From Skeletonema tropicum (lineage: Eukaryota > Bacillariophyta > Thalassiosirophyceae > Thalassiosirales > Thalassiosiraceae), in NCBI GenBank assembly GCA_037178625.1, contig CM074131.1, positions 1,736,001-1,800,000 of the forward strand: a stretch of 64,000 nucleotides of DNA, read 5' to 3'. Both the position numbers and the translations under genes were made by a program. Shown here piece by piece: positions 32,441 through 43,371 of this stretch. The notes below the pieces were generated by a model. It saw nothing but the letters and a program-made list of their open reading frames with translations, made no database searches and was not told the DNA's origin. Position 1 is the stretch's first letter; the number at the start of each line of letters is the position of its first letter.

Positions 32441-33832
32441 ATGGACTCCTCCCCCTCTAGAGCTACACGCAACGTTTCCATTGTCGAAGCTGGCGGTATG
32501 AATGGGTCCGATCAATCACCAGATGGCGGTGATCCCGTTCGAAGCGAAAGCGGCCCCACGGCCATTCCCGTGGATGAGGGCGATGTCTCTCGGCAAGCCA
32601 GGGCTGCTGCCGGTGTTGCTGTGCTACAACATATTCCTGCAGCGAGTACCGTTGACGAATCTAACGGTGCCAATGCCGCCGAGGAGGACGGTGTGACGGA
32701 AAATGATGGCGACGAACACGCTACCGATAATAATAACGAGGAGGAAGATGAGGATGGTGACAACGAGTCCGAATATTCCTACACCTACGAAGATGAGGAT
32801 GAGACCCATTATTCTGGATTTTTGATCCCCACTGATAATCCATTTAATTCGTCTGCCACCTCGGGGGGAGAAGCGGCCTCTGCTCCGGCAGCCGAGGAGG
32901 ATAATAAAGTTTCTGAAGGCACCACCTCCTCCCAGGTGAACTCTATCAGTCGCGCCAGTAGCCGCATGTCCGATGGACGATCCACCCCCTCTGCCAATCA
33001 TGCAGCATCTGTTCCTGAGACCAATCCACAAGAAAAGCAACAGAAACAAAAGTGGAAGGAACCCACAAGAGCCGCTGTCGATATGAGTCTACGTGCCGAA
33101 AAGGAAAAAACGGGGGGGAAGCGCCGTTTAGCCTCTGACCTTTACAAAATCATGATGGCGGATACATCTGAGGCTGGATTTTCGCTGGAACCATCGAATG
33201 AAGATTCCATGGACAAGTGGCGCATCAAGTTGTTTGACTTTGATTGTGATTCGAATTTGGCCAAGGACTTGTTGGTTCTTGGACTAGACCATGTTGAATT
33301 GGAAATGAGCTTCCCGGATCAATACCCATTTGAACCACCGTTTGTTCGTGTAGTGAAACCTCGATTCAAGAGGCAGACTGGGTTTGTCATGAGTGGGGCT
33401 CTTTGTATGGAGCTGCTTACCAAGGATGGGTGGAATCCTGTGAATGACATTGAGAGTGTCATTGTGAGTATTCGCAGTATCATGGTCATTGGTGACGGCC
33501 GCTTGCAGGATGCGACTAGCCTGACCAAAGAAGAATACAAAAAAATCTTGGCGGAGGCATCTTCAAAGAGCAAGGCAAAGAAGGAGGGCAAGTCGGAAGA
33601 AGGAGCAGAAGACGATGCAGAGGACGACGATCGTCCTGGCGAAGTCAAACGCAAGAGGGCACCCAGTGATGGAGACGACGCAGGTGCTGACTCAAAGGGG
33701 GTTTCAAAAACTAGAAAATCCTCAGGGGGGTCCTACACTGCCTCTGAAGCCGAGTCTGCATACCAGCATCTGTCCAAATATCACGAAAAGGAAGGCTGGG
33801 ACAAGTCTGGATGGTGGGCCCGACAGGGCTAG
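32441..33832 (+). CDS. ubiquitin-conjugating E2 enzyme, UBE2Q-like
   Basis: 463 aa. The N-terminal 190 residues are acidic and Ser-rich (NNNEEEDEDGDNESEYSYTYEDEDE). The UBC fold spans about residues 215-365: WRIKLFDFDCDSNLAKDL, HVELEMSFPDQYPFEPPFVR, then GALCMELLTKDGWNPVNDIE with the catalytic cysteine at about residue 322, and SIRSIMVIGDGRL. CMELLTxxGW instead of HPN is diagnostic of the UBE2Q subfamily. The C-terminal tail is charged (KKEGKSEEGAEDDAEDDD) and ends in HLSKYHEKEGWDKSGWW, also UBE2Q-like. It transfers ubiquitin from E1 to substrates. The single frame is intact. Confidence 0.88.
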   Translation: MDSSPSRATRNVSIVEAGGMNGSDQSPDGGDPVRSESGPTAIPVDEGDVSRQARAAAGVAVLQHIPAASTVDESNGANAAEEDGVTENDGDEHATDNNNEEEDEDGDNESEYSYTYEDEDETHYSGFLIPTDNPFNSSATSGGEAASAPAAEEDNKVSEGTTSSQVNSISRASSRMSDGRSTPSANHAASVPETNPQEKQQKQKWKEPTRAAVDMSLRAEKEKTGGKRRLASDLYKIMMADTSEAGFSLEPSNEDSMDKWRIKLFDFDCDSNLAKDLLVLGLDHVELEMSFPDQYPFEPPFVRVVKPRFKRQTGFVMSGALCMELLTKDGWNPVNDIESVIVSIRSIMVIGDGRLQDATSLTKEEYKKILAEASSKSKAKKEGKSEEGAEDDAEDDDRPGEVKRKRAPSDGDDAGADSKGVSKTRKSSGGSYTASEAESAYQHLSKYHEKEGWDKSGWWARQG

Positions 33833-34653
33833 AGATATAATATTCATATTGGAATATTGAAGCCATCTATTTCAAACCACCCAAGTATTTTCCTCTCCAG
33901 AGAATCCTATCGATCATTGAGTTATCTTCTACTCCACTCGTCAAGCCATTGAAGTGGGAATTTTGAATAATTTTCGTCGTCCCTCCTGATATGAATATTG
34001 AGGTTGAGAGATGAGAAAATCCTAGAGAGAAGCCATCGCGCTTTATATTATCAACACAACTTTGTATATCATAAAGTAAATGCCTATAGTTAGAGTGTAG
34101 TGGGCTCCTATGGGAACCAGCAGTGGATGCTCGCTGAGCTACTTCTGTATCTTTGGGAGACAGATTCAGATCCAACACGACACACGGGTTCCGCGACGGG
34201 GCCGAATGAAGGGCAGATCAGATCATCACAGGTTCTCAAAAGAAGGGGCTGGAAACGGCCAGTTCGGGTTTTCTCGAGGCCTGTTCCTTTTTCGTATGGC
34301 GGGCGTGGTGTGGCGCCAATTTTTGACGTGCCCGCCAGAAGAGAGCGCTTCTCCGCCTAACTTTTTGGTGTTCGCCATAAATCCATAAAATCTTCCCCCT
34401 ACGCCTCCATTCTATCCCCGCTTTGATAGCACAGTCTTGCTATAGAGCAGCACATACACAGGTCTACAGCTCGCAAAAGAGGCTGTGTGTTTTCCACTTG
34501 AGACCTTCTTCTTGCAATTGAGGCTCTATAAGTATCGTCCAAATATCAGCAAGAAAACCGTGTGCTTGTGTATAGGACGTCGTAGAACTAACGCCATATC
34601 TTTTCAATAATCATCGGTGCTTTTGAGGAGTAGAAAATAAGACAAGCTTCAAA
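33833..34653. other. intergenic, probable promoter and leader of the DUF563-like gene
   Basis: No gene is seen; short open frames at 33867-34360 lack domain features. A CTATAAG box near 34526 is a possible core promoter element for the downstream gene. Confidence 0.5.
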
Positions 34654-36524
34654 ATGGATAGCGGCAGAAGCATTCCCCTTCGCAGGGCATCATCCAGCAT
34701 CATCTCACCAACAAATAGCGCGGTTAGTAACATTCCTGTCGAAGATGACGAATACGGAGAAGACTTCGATCTATCCGTCAGTTTCCACAAAAGGAAGCAA
34801 TCGGGTATTCCTCTTGAGATAGCTGACGGGAAAGGTAGCGCCAGCAAGGAGCCGTCGTTGGAGCAAATAGCTGATGAAGAGGAAGGGGCTTGGAATCCAG
34901 TCTTCACCCATGATGTCCTCTTTTTCACCACCTGCATCTCCCATCCCAGAGTTTGAGGAGCTATTTAATGAAGACAACCGAAGATTGAGATATTTCAACT
35001 CTATCAAGTTTCTCTCTACTCGGAATATACTCATCCTTGCCTGTATCACTGTGTTGGCAATTTTCATGACCATTCATACTCCGGCTGAACCAGATCCAGC
35101 TCTAGACGTCAGTCGTCCTGTAGAAGCAGATGCACCAACTGAAGATGGAGAAAGTCACTTTGAAGGTGTTGGAGGTCCGTTGGAGTTTTACACCGAAGTG
35201 AATCACGTTCGATACTACAAGTCTCTAGGACAAAATGGAGGAAATGAAGTCGGAAGGTCCAAAACCAGCCGACAGAGAATTGGGAGGTATGCATGTGTTC
35301 GAGAATGTATGCTTGACCAACAACATTGATGCTATTAGCTACGAGAACAACCCGACCACTTCTCTTCGTGGACTGATTTACTTCACACGAGATCAAGAAG
35401 ATAACTCGCAGAGGTGTGTCCCATGCTCAAATTCTGAAGATATGGACAACTGGGATGGCACTTATGAAGATGAGAAGGCTGTCAAGCACAAATGTGGAAT
35501 GAATGGACTACACACTATGTATGCTACCTCTGCTGGCGATTGGAGTAACTGTATCATGGAGGAGGAAAACAATCAATTGATGAAGAAATTTGGTCAGACG
35601 CAATCACCGACAAATGTCACCTCAGTTCATTTCTTCCAAGCGCCCACTTTCTTGCTTCAATTCAATTCCTTTGATATGGAGAGTGCCTTATTTGACATGT
35701 TGATGACGTACCTTCCGTTTTGGAGGAAGTTTGAAAAGAATGAGTTTCCGTTTGATAGTTTGATATCGCACTCTGTCAAGGGATGCGTGTCGCATTCTCG
35801 TCATCCCTTTTGTGAGCTTTTACATCAAATGGCTGCGTTTTGGGAAGTCCAGGACCTTCCGTGGGAATCTAACAAGAATACTCTTTATTGCTACAAAACA
35901 CTTTACGTCAACCAAGAAGGGTACAACCGGAATCTTGAGCATGACGGTCACGTAACGAAGGAAGTTTTTGGTCGTCTGCGTGAACTTTTATTTAATTCAT
36001 TCGGGCTTCCACGAAGGCGAACAGTTGAGGACAGGGAGAAGGATGCAAAGATTGAGGGACAGGATTTACTTGGTACCAAGATAATACTGTACGACAAGAA
36101 ATCAAAGGACGAAACGTATTGGACTGATATGGAGGCAATTGTAACCCAAGCAAAATCGTTGGAGAAATATCAAGATGTCACGTTCGTCGTGGTGGAAGAT
36201 TTCGATGGTCTTTCAGTAGCACAGCAGGCACGAACATTTAACGAGGCGGATGCTGTGGTCATGGTTCACGGACAGCATGTGGCTAATGCAATCTATGCTG
36301 TGGATGGGACTTCATTTGTTGGAGTGGGATGTTCTGAAGCTGTACCTTTGATCGGCAACCCTAAATTCATGGAGCTGATGGACAGCAGCTACAGCCTTGT
36401 TAGCAAATGCCAGGAGGATAATGAGGATGGAAGTGAAGCGTGCGTTGTCTGCCAAGATGACAATCACTTCACCATCACCCTACCAGCTTTCGAGAAAATG
36501 ATTGATGATATTATTGCAAAATGA
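34654..36524 (+). CDS. type II membrane glycosyltransferase, DUF563/GT61-like (two frameshifts)
   Basis: Three frames together give about 620 aa. The first (from ATG 34654) is a cytosolic Ser/Asp-rich tail. The second has the membrane anchor NILILACITVLAIFMTIH. The third, from about 35235, is the lumenal domain with MHVFENVCLTNN near its start and, near the end, ADAVVMVHGQHVANAIYAVD, which parallels the VHGAxLxN motif of GT61 enzymes such as plant xylosyltransferases. Several cysteines suggest a secretory-pathway protein. Frame changes lie near 34910 and 35210-35240, without canonical introns, and both go the same way, consistent with single-base indels. If the first break is real, the protein would start at the ATG near 34911. 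It is convergent with RimM, 43 bp between stops. Confidence 0.65.
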
Positions 36525-36567
36525 AGACCTTAAAAAGCGCAAATAAGTGGATGTGATTATTAGGATG

Positions 36568-37809
36568 TTATCTCTTACTAATTGACGCAGGCAAGAGTCC
36601 TTTTATTCTAACCTTCTCTTCGCGCCTGTACGACAAATCTAGCAATCCATTCGGGGGCGTAATCATTACCATTTTCCCATCAAGATCAACATTGCACACA
36701 ATCTCCGGTACAAAGGGAACTAATACCAAGTTTTCACTCTGTCCACCATGAGAACTTGGAAGAGCTATTTCCAACAAGTCTTGACCTAGACCAGGAATAG
36801 CACACATCTCTGACCCGAGTACAACTCCACGGATGTACCCAACGAACAAATCCTCAAAGCTTCCAGTGCTTTGATCGGAACAACTTTCATCTAGGAATAC
36901 ATTTAATCCAACCAAGTCACTCACGATATATTCATCTTCTTCGAGGTACTCATCTACCTTTTCTTCTGTCAGTGAATACAGGACATACCCTCTCATTTTG
37001 AGTGCTTCCTCTCTATCTTCAACATTCGCAAGTCGGATTAAATACATTGGTTTGGTATCAGTACCAGTCGTTGCCGTTTCGGATCGTATAGGACGTCCCT
37101 CAACTAATTCAACTTCACGCGGAGACCGACGATTGGCAGGTTTGATATGTCGTGTTCCAGGTTCACATAATCTATGCTCACCAAAGTCAGTTGTTGCTGT
37201 TAGCTTCATCCAACCGTGAACACCGTGCGCGCCGATGATGGTCCCCAATTCAATATAGCCATAGGTTGTTGGGTCGTAGGGGTCTATAGTTTGTGTATCA
37301 GGAAATGATCGCTTGTTCCTCTCCCTCTTTTCTTCGATGGTCACAGCCTCTTCACCTTCTCTGTCTGTAATACTATCATTATCATCTGATGCTAATAATT
37401 CATCAATTGCCTCCAGTGACGTTATTTCTTGTTGCTGCTTCTTGGTTCGTTTATTATTACGCTTTTTGGACTTTTCTTCTTCATGCAATTCCTTGAGTTT
37501 ATCACGTGATTCTGTCAACATGGCTTCGAATGGGTCCATCGATAGAGTGTCTGCTTTGCTAAAGTTGGCATATTTATTCTTTTTCTTTGGTTTGGCCGGG
37601 AGAGATGACACTGTTGATGCTGATGCTCGTGGCGTAGAAGTGGTTCTTTTTGAAGCAGTGAAAGCAAAAGAGGTTCTTGGCAGCGATAATAATACTACCG
37701 CAGCAGCAATCGCCGCCGTTAACTGGCGATGCATCATTATTACCACTGTTTTGCGCAGAGACAATGGCGGTGATGGATGCAGCGTAGGAGCGGAGGCGGA
37801 GAGCTGCAC
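36568..37809 (-). CDS. rimM: RimM-type ribosome maturation factor, plastid-targeted
   Basis: RimM assists maturation of the 30S subunit 3' domain. Residues about 175-400 contain the RimM N-domain (YIELGTIIGAHGVHGWMKL), the linker with YLIRLANVEDREEALKMRG, and the PRC-like C-domain (ALPSSHGGQSENLVLVPFVPEIV with the conserved IP/VP-F--ivpevd ending). The N-terminal 50 residues are a hydrophobic signal (LTAAIAAAVVLLSLP) ending in TSFAFTAS, a diatom-type bipartite plastid presequence with aromatic residue at the cleavage point. The in-frame ATG pair at residues 25-26 is probably the true start. A Lys/Glu-rich segment separates presequence and domain. It shares a 207-bp divergent promoter region with the GNAT gene. 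Confidence 0.9.
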   Translation of the reverse strand: MQLSASAPTLHPSPPLSLRKTVVIMMHRQLTAAIAAAVVLLSLPRTSFAFTASKRTTSTPRASASTVSSLPAKPKKKNKYANFSKADTLSMDPFEAMLTESRDKLKELHEEEKSKKRNNKRTKKQQQEITSLEAIDELLASDDNDSITDREGEEAVTIEEKRERNKRSFPDTQTIDPYDPTTYGYIELGTIIGAHGVHGWMKLTATTDFGEHRLCEPGTRHIKPANRRSPREVELVEGRPIRSETATTGTDTKPMYLIRLANVEDREEALKMRGYVLYSLTEEKVDEYLEEDEYIVSDLVGLNVFLDESCSDQSTGSFEDLFVGYIRGVVLGSEMCAIPGLGQDLLEIALPSSHGGQSENLVLVPFVPEIVCNVDLDGKMVMITPPNGLLDLSYRREEKVRIKGLLPASISKR

Positions 37810-38016
37810 GTTTGCTTCAGAAAAATATTATGTCCAGTTGTGAGAAGATGGCTGTAGATGATGGTTCACCATAAAAAGAGCTCTTCCACGATACTAATAC
37901 TGATTCCGGCTTACGACGCCCACCAATCGAATAGAGTCTCACTTTGGACGAGTTTGGGACTTCATGCTTGATGCTTGACAGAAGACAGAAGATGACGTAT
38001 TGTTTCATGTCGTTGG

Positions 38017-38816
38017 TTGGGCATACTTACTACGATGGCTCGGTCTGAATTGCAGCACAGTGTACCATCTCGTGTAGGAGCTCTTTACATAATCTTCATC
38101 ATTCAGCAATTTGCATCATCATCGGCCTTTGTCTTGAATCGAAGATGTGCAGACTCACCAGCTGTCTGTGAACTATCACTCACAAGCACAAATAGTAACA
38201 ACATTGTCATCCAACAAATCAATCAAGACAGTAAAGATGAGTTTCAATTGGAAGAATACAGCAAATTTTGTATTGAAATGTTCCACAATAGTGAGGAAGA
38301 GAGTGGCTCCATAGTATCTAGAAAATGGAAAGATATCAAGCTAGCAATGTTGCAAAAGGCACAAATGATTGATCTTTCGGTACCATTCAATGGAAATAGA
38401 AGCGTTTTCATTGCAAGGGCTCGCATCAGCTCTGACAAAGAGGATTTTTATCAGAAATCATTGGATGTTGTGAAGTGATTGAGGAGCGGATTATCATCAG
38501 TCAAGAACAAAACAAATCGCCCAGAATACGACCCATCATTGAAAACTTGGCCGTAAAGGATGGATATAGAAGACAGGGCGTAGGCAAAGCTCTGTTGGAA
38601 GCGGTTCAAGAGAACGTGCAAACCTGGATACCCTTTCATGGCGATATATTTGCTCAGGTAGAGGCCGACAATCTCAACGCAAAAGAATTCTTTATTGGCA
38701 ACAACTTCGAAGTTGTTTTCATAGATCGTGATTGCAAAAAAGATGACATAGATGGCCTAGGTTTTGGCCAAGCTACAATCACAAAGCTCATGTTGAGAAA
38801 GATTCTTGATACATGA
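38017..38816 (+). CDS. GNAT N-acetyltransferase, organelle-targeted (one frameshift)
   Basis: Two overlapping frames form one protein of about 265 aa. The first has a hydrophobic presequence (VGALYIIFIIQQFASSSAFVL) with an SSAF motif suggesting plastid import, then the first half of the domain. The second carries the acetyl-CoA binding core PIIENLAVKDGYRRQGVGKALL (the Q/RxxGxG/A loop is RRQGVGKA) and NAKEFFIGNNFEVV. Between them the expected GNAT strand IIGCCEVIEE appears only in the second frame before its first ATG, so one base is missing around the T run at 38445-38450. The substrate is unknown; plastid GNATs acetylate protein N termini or lysines. It is convergent with the sorting nexin gene. 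Confidence 0.75.
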
Positions 38817-38901
38817 CATTCATTTAACAAACAATTCAAATACATTAACTTTCGCACTATATATCTTCTCCCCCAACCCAATATCTTCCGCGCATGTACA
38901 T

Positions 38902-40615
38902 TCATTCTTCCGTTGGCAATGGATCAACGGTGCGGTAGCGAACAGCCTCATTTAATACTGAGGACTCCAACCCATTCGAGGTTGGTTCTGGTGGCGGTGG
39001 ATATGATGGCATTGCCATGTTCTGAACATCTGTCGTGACAGCTTCCACATCTACATCAACAATAGGATTGTTCTTTGACGCAGCTGCAGATGCTTCCACG
39101 AATGATTTTCCACGCAAAGCCGAGTCAGACGCATCCAACCCTTCCAGTTGTGGTACCAGCGCTCCCCATGCATTATTCATCTTATCATGGTGCTCCTTCT
39201 GTACCTTTGCAAACTCCAACATTGTGGCATACATGCAGGCAGCATTTTCTTTCCTGAATCGGTCAACTTCTCTCAACGCTCGCTGACTACATTCCTCGTA
39301 GTTTTGCTTTGCAACAACCAACGTTGCTTCCGCTCGAGCGAGTGATGCTGCTGCATCCACACTCTTGCCCTCCTTCCCAGGCGTAATCTTGTATTTGTGA
39401 ACACTCGCCTTCTTGGATTCGACATTATTGGTGCAGGTGCTGTAAGTAACTCTTCGATTGTGACGTTTCTGCAATGCAATCTTGACAGCTTGAATCATCT
39501 TCAAATGATCACGCAGTGGCTCGCGGAAGCAACTCAATTCCTTTTCGTAATATTCGTAGCTCAGTTTTGAGATTTCATCTGCCGTCTTCCCCATCTGACG
39601 AAATGTTTGTCCAATTCTAGTAGAAGTGGTGTCATCTCCTTCACTGATAACGCCATTAATCTCATCATCAATATGACAGAGAGCATCGCAACCAAGTCCA
39701 AACTCCAGCATACAGGTAGATACATCCTTGTCCCTCCTGATCAGCGAAGAGGTCTGCGTGTCAATGCGTTTCAAGCCCATCTCTAGAGCAGATATGTAAT
39801 TGGCAATCTCATCAAAGATCGCATCATCGGGAGAGCGGACCATTGTTCCCTTCAATGATGTCTTTCGTTCCTTGATCCACTTCTTAATCCCTGCTTTCTT
39901 GGTAGAAAGTTCTTCCTCCACTTTATCCATGAGCTTATTGTAATCATTTTGACTATTATAGTGAGCGCCAGGTGCCATTTCAGGATCGAATGGTTGGTAC
40001 GCCGGCTCTTCTACAGCCACAGGAGCAGGTGCTTCAACAACAACGTTCGCTTTACCAAAATTTCCATCCTTCTTTGCCTTCTTGAATTCATCATCTCCAC
40101 CTCCCAAAAAGACTAAAAGACACTCTGTGTCCTTCAACTCTGGGTTGCAAACGACACGTCCTCAAGAAGATCTCGAGGTGGAATCTCCTCCCTTCAATGA
40201 ATGCTTCTGAGAAACGAGATACTGATTGCTTGTCTGGTAATGGAGGAACAATAGCTCCGGGACGTTCTTTGTGTAGACGTTCGTACAGCCATGCAAAGTC
40301 GGAATAACGTCTGTTCACAGATGTTGCGTAGGAGAGAATTGCGTGACAATTTTGAAATGATCCATCAGCAGGAGGTGGAGGTGGGTCGTAATTGACTCGA
40401 TACATGGTGAATTTCCTCCCCGCAATCCCCTCGTTCACTTGGACTGGATCAGATACAGTCACATATGCAACCGAGTTTTCTGGATGGACGAGTAGGCGTG
40501 GTTGCATTGAGCTTTCCATCGAATTTGACAGATCGTTCTCAACTCCGTTTGGAGACTCGTCGTCGGATGACATGATGCTTGGGCTGCTGTCGATGCGGCT
40601 CTCGTCGGGGCTCAT
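38902..40615 (-). CDS. sorting nexin, PX and BAR (Vps5-type) domains (one frameshift)
   Basis: About 570 aa, the usual size of SNX1/2/Vps5 retromer-associated nexins. The first frame (from 40615) has the phosphoinositide-binding PX domain: VNRRYSDFAWLYERLHKERP, IVPPLPDKQ and FIEGRRFHLEIFL. The second frame continues with NPELKDTECLLVFLG and then the Vps5 BAR coiled coil (VEEELSTKKAGIKKWIKERK, MLEFGLGCDALCHIDDEING, ATMLEFAKVQKEHHDKMNNA). One extra base near 40158 separates the two frames. It should tubulate endosomal membranes for retrograde sorting. The divergent start is 393 bp from the YebC gene. Confidence 0.88.
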
Positions 40616-41008
40616 GGTGATGGGTAGTGCCTCAGTTGTGTGCTGCGTATTGTTCCTTGATTGTAAAATGTTCTGGGCTTCTGTTTTATGTTGAGTGAAG
40701 GCGATTTACTTGAGTGAGCCGGAGCGGAGCCGAACGATCATCGTGCTAAAAATGCGTGTGTGTCGGGCCGGGCGGGCTCTTCTATTCTCATTTCCAACTT
40801 CGACAAAATATTACACATTGATTCTGACAAACTTACTCCGACACACCACCGACATGAGAATTGTTACAAATAATGTGTTGACAGCATTGCCGTCACTTCA
40901 AATGTGTGACACGATGACGTCTTTACCATCGATCGCCAATCGATCGCTCCAAAAATCAACTCCTCCATCCAACTCATTACTTATTATCGCACAGAACAAA
41001 TAAAAACC
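40616..41008. other. shared divergent promoter region of sorting nexin and YebC genes
   Basis: 393 bp between two divergent starts. No gene or strong repeat is seen apart from a CGATCGCCAATCGATCG inverted pair near 40930. Confidence 0.5.
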
Positions 41009-41854
41009 ATGAAATACGCTTGCTTTGCTATCGCTCTCCTCTCTGGGGCATCTGCCTTCACCGTCCCATCGGCACCTGCAAGCTCAGCCGCTAAGCAGCA
41101 AAGCCCTTCGCGCCTGTCGCCCCTCTTCATGGGCCGAGCAGCCGCCGTCCGAGCAGCAACCAAGGGTAAAACAGATGCCAAAAAGGCCAAAACTAACGCC
41201 TACTACGGAAAGAAAATCATCATGGCTGTAAAGCAGGGCGGCTCACCAGATCCAGTCGCTAATCTTCAATTGGGTATGCTCATCAAAGCAGCTAAGGCGA
41301 ACAGTGTACCAATGGATAACATCAACCGTGCTATCAAACGTGCTACTGAAAAGGATGCTGCTGATTTCACTGAGTCAACATTTGAAGCGTATGGAGTTGG
41401 AGGAGCATCATTTATCATTAATGTTCTCTCAGACAATGCCAACAGATGCACAGCAGATGTGAAAAGTGCGGTAAACAAAAAAGGAGGAAAGATGGCTGAA
41501 TCTGGATCCGTCATGTTCATGTATGACCTGAAAGGAAAGGTGGAAATTAACTCGGTGGTCGATGAAGAGGAACTTATGATGGCGGCAATCGATCATGATG
41601 TAGATGATATGGAACTTGTTGAGGGTGATGAAGAAGGCACAAGCATTGTTTACACTGATCCAAAGGAGACTGGTGCAATGTTTGAAGCAGTCAAGGCCAT
41701 GGGTCTTGAGGAGGGCACTAAGATGAGCTTGAGCCATGTAAGCAAGGCACCTGTGGAATGTACCGAAGAAGACTTCGAGAAGAATATGGCAATAATTGAT
41801 GCTCTTGAGGAGCTTGACGATGTTGATAGTGTTGAGCACAACATGTCAAATTAG
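41009..41854 (+). CDS. YebC/PmpR/TACO1 family translational or transcriptional factor, plastid-targeted
   Basis: 281 aa. The family core starts at about residue 50 and contains NAYYGKKIIMAVKQGGSPDPVANLQL, IKAAKANSVPMDNINRAIKRATEK and EAYGVGGASFIINVLSDNANR, then the late AESGSVMFMYDLKGKVEI and LEELDDVDSVEHN. The extreme N-terminus is a short signal peptide ending ASAFTVPS (residues 14-21), the classical diatom plastid motif. Family members are either DNA-binding regulators or, as TACO1, ribosome-associated factors that help translate specific organellar mRNAs; the latter is likelier here. The single intact frame is convergent with biotin synthase. Confidence 0.9.
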   Translation: MKYACFAIALLSGASAFTVPSAPASSAAKQQSPSRLSPLFMGRAAAVRAATKGKTDAKKAKTNAYYGKKIIMAVKQGGSPDPVANLQLGMLIKAAKANSVPMDNINRAIKRATEKDAADFTESTFEAYGVGGASFIINVLSDNANRCTADVKSAVNKKGGKMAESGSVMFMYDLKGKVEINSVVDEEELMMAAIDHDVDDMELVEGDEEGTSIVYTDPKETGAMFEAVKAMGLEEGTKMSLSHVSKAPVECTEEDFEKNMAIIDALEELDDVDSVEHNMSN

Positions 41855-41979
41855 AGCTAGAACAAATTAAACTGAAATAGCGAGCTGTAGATTCATACTT
41901 CATTGACGTGTTCCGACTATACAAGTTGCTTTGTTTAGACTATTCCCCTTACACCCCCAAATGACATATGTCAATGCAT

Positions 41980-43371
41980 TTAAGCATACTGCTGCTCCAT
42001 TCCTTTCACTTGAGTAATTTCAACTTCACCACTTACTTCGGTCGGTGCTAGTCTGGGCCCCTGATGAGCGGGCTTGCCAACGAAGCCGAGTTTTTCGAAA
42101 AGAGCAGTATCTGCATCAAATGCTGGGTTGTCAGTCGTCAGCAACTTGTCCCCATTAAAAATTGAGTTGGCCCCGGCTTGGAACATTAAGAACTGTTCCG
42201 CATCTGAGAAAGAAAGTCGGCCAGCACTCAATCGAACCATTGTACGGGGCATCACAATACGAGCAGTGGCAATCATTCGTGCCATATCAAAGGCATCGAC
42301 ATCTGCAATTCCATCTGATTCGGTGTCTTCATCTGCATCGGCATCTCCAAGAGGTGTTCCCTCCACAGCCACAAGAGCATTGATTGGGACACTTTCAGGG
42401 TGTTCCGGAAGTGTTGCCAACACGTGAAGTAATCCTACACGGTCCGTTTCCTTCTCGCCCAAGCCAAGAATACCTCCACAGCAGACACTGATTCCTGCAT
42501 CACGAACATTGGCGATGGTTTCAAGACGATCTTCATAAGTCCTGGTGGTGATTACGTTGGGGTAATGTTCTGGACTCGTGTCAAGATTGTGATTGTATGC
42601 AGTCAAACCTGCTTCTTTCAATTGACGTGCCTGCTCAGCATTCAACATACCCAAAGTACAGCAAACTTCCAATCCCATGCCATTAACTCCCTTGACCATA
42701 TCCAAAATATGGTTGAAGGCATTCTTTTTATTTCCCAGTTCACGCCATGCAGCTCCCATACAAAAACGAGTAGAACCAGCATCCTTCGCCCTCTTCGCCG
42801 CCTCAAGCACTTCTTGCACCTTCATCGTGGGCGTAGGCTTCACAAATGTCTTGTGACGGGTACTTTGAGAGCAATAAGAACAATCTTCAGTGCATCCCCC
42901 AGTTTTAATGGAGAGAAGAGTGCACTGTTGCACTTCCGCAGGATCCCAATACATGCGATGGACAGTTGATGCTCGATACATGAGCTCATGGAAAGGGAGT
43001 GAGTAAAGCTCTGCAATTTCCTGTTTTGTCCAATTATGACGAACAGAGGCAGTAACTCCAGCCATGGAACGCGAATCTTCATCGCTGTAGTTGGCATTAC
43101 GATCATGAACATCGTTAGGGTGACGTAAGGCTTCGGCATTAGCGGATGATGATGTTGGAGGTGGAGACGATACAAATTTGTCCACTACTACACGAGGATT
43201 CGCGGAGAAGTATCTTGTCGCACTTGCTGTGACGACACGCTTGTGCTGTACGAGAGCGGGTGATAGCCAAGGTGGCTCCCCGTAGGGTGCTGCCGATAGT
43301 TGCCATGGTGATGGTGGGCGGTGATGTCTTCCGGATTGTTTGCTACAAATCGATGAAGCCAAAATCCTCAT
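41980..43371 (-). CDS. bioB: biotin synthase, probably mitochondrial
   Basis: 463 aa radical-SAM enzyme that inserts sulfur into dethiobiotin. The SAM [4Fe-4S] cysteines are C160, C164 and C167 in KTGGCTEDCSYCSQS. Further family motifs are FCMGAAWRE, EVCCTLGML, YNHNLDTSPEHYPNVITTRT, VCCGGILGLGE and MVRLSAGR (the arginine that binds the second cluster). The N-terminal 105 residues are extra relative to bacterial BioB, rich in Arg/Ser/Ala and ending near RYFSANPR, as in mitochondrial presequences. A short acidic insertion (DADEDTESDG) lies after GTPLG. The frame is intact. It is divergent from the adenylyltransferase gene. Confidence 0.95.
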   Translation of the reverse strand: MRILASSICSKQSGRHHRPPSPWQLSAAPYGEPPWLSPALVQHKRVVTASATRYFSANPRVVVDKFVSSPPPTSSSANAEALRHPNDVHDRNANYSDEDSRSMAGVTASVRHNWTKQEIAELYSLPFHELMYRASTVHRMYWDPAEVQQCTLLSIKTGGCTEDCSYCSQSTRHKTFVKPTPTMKVQEVLEAAKRAKDAGSTRFCMGAAWRELGNKKNAFNHILDMVKGVNGMGLEVCCTLGMLNAEQARQLKEAGLTAYNHNLDTSPEHYPNVITTRTYEDRLETIANVRDAGISVCCGGILGLGEKETDRVGLLHVLATLPEHPESVPINALVAVEGTPLGDADADEDTESDGIADVDAFDMARMIATARIVMPRTMVRLSAGRLSFSDAEQFLMFQAGANSIFNGDKLLTTDNPAFDADTALFEKLGFVGKPAHQGPRLAPTEVSGEVEITQVKGMEQQYA

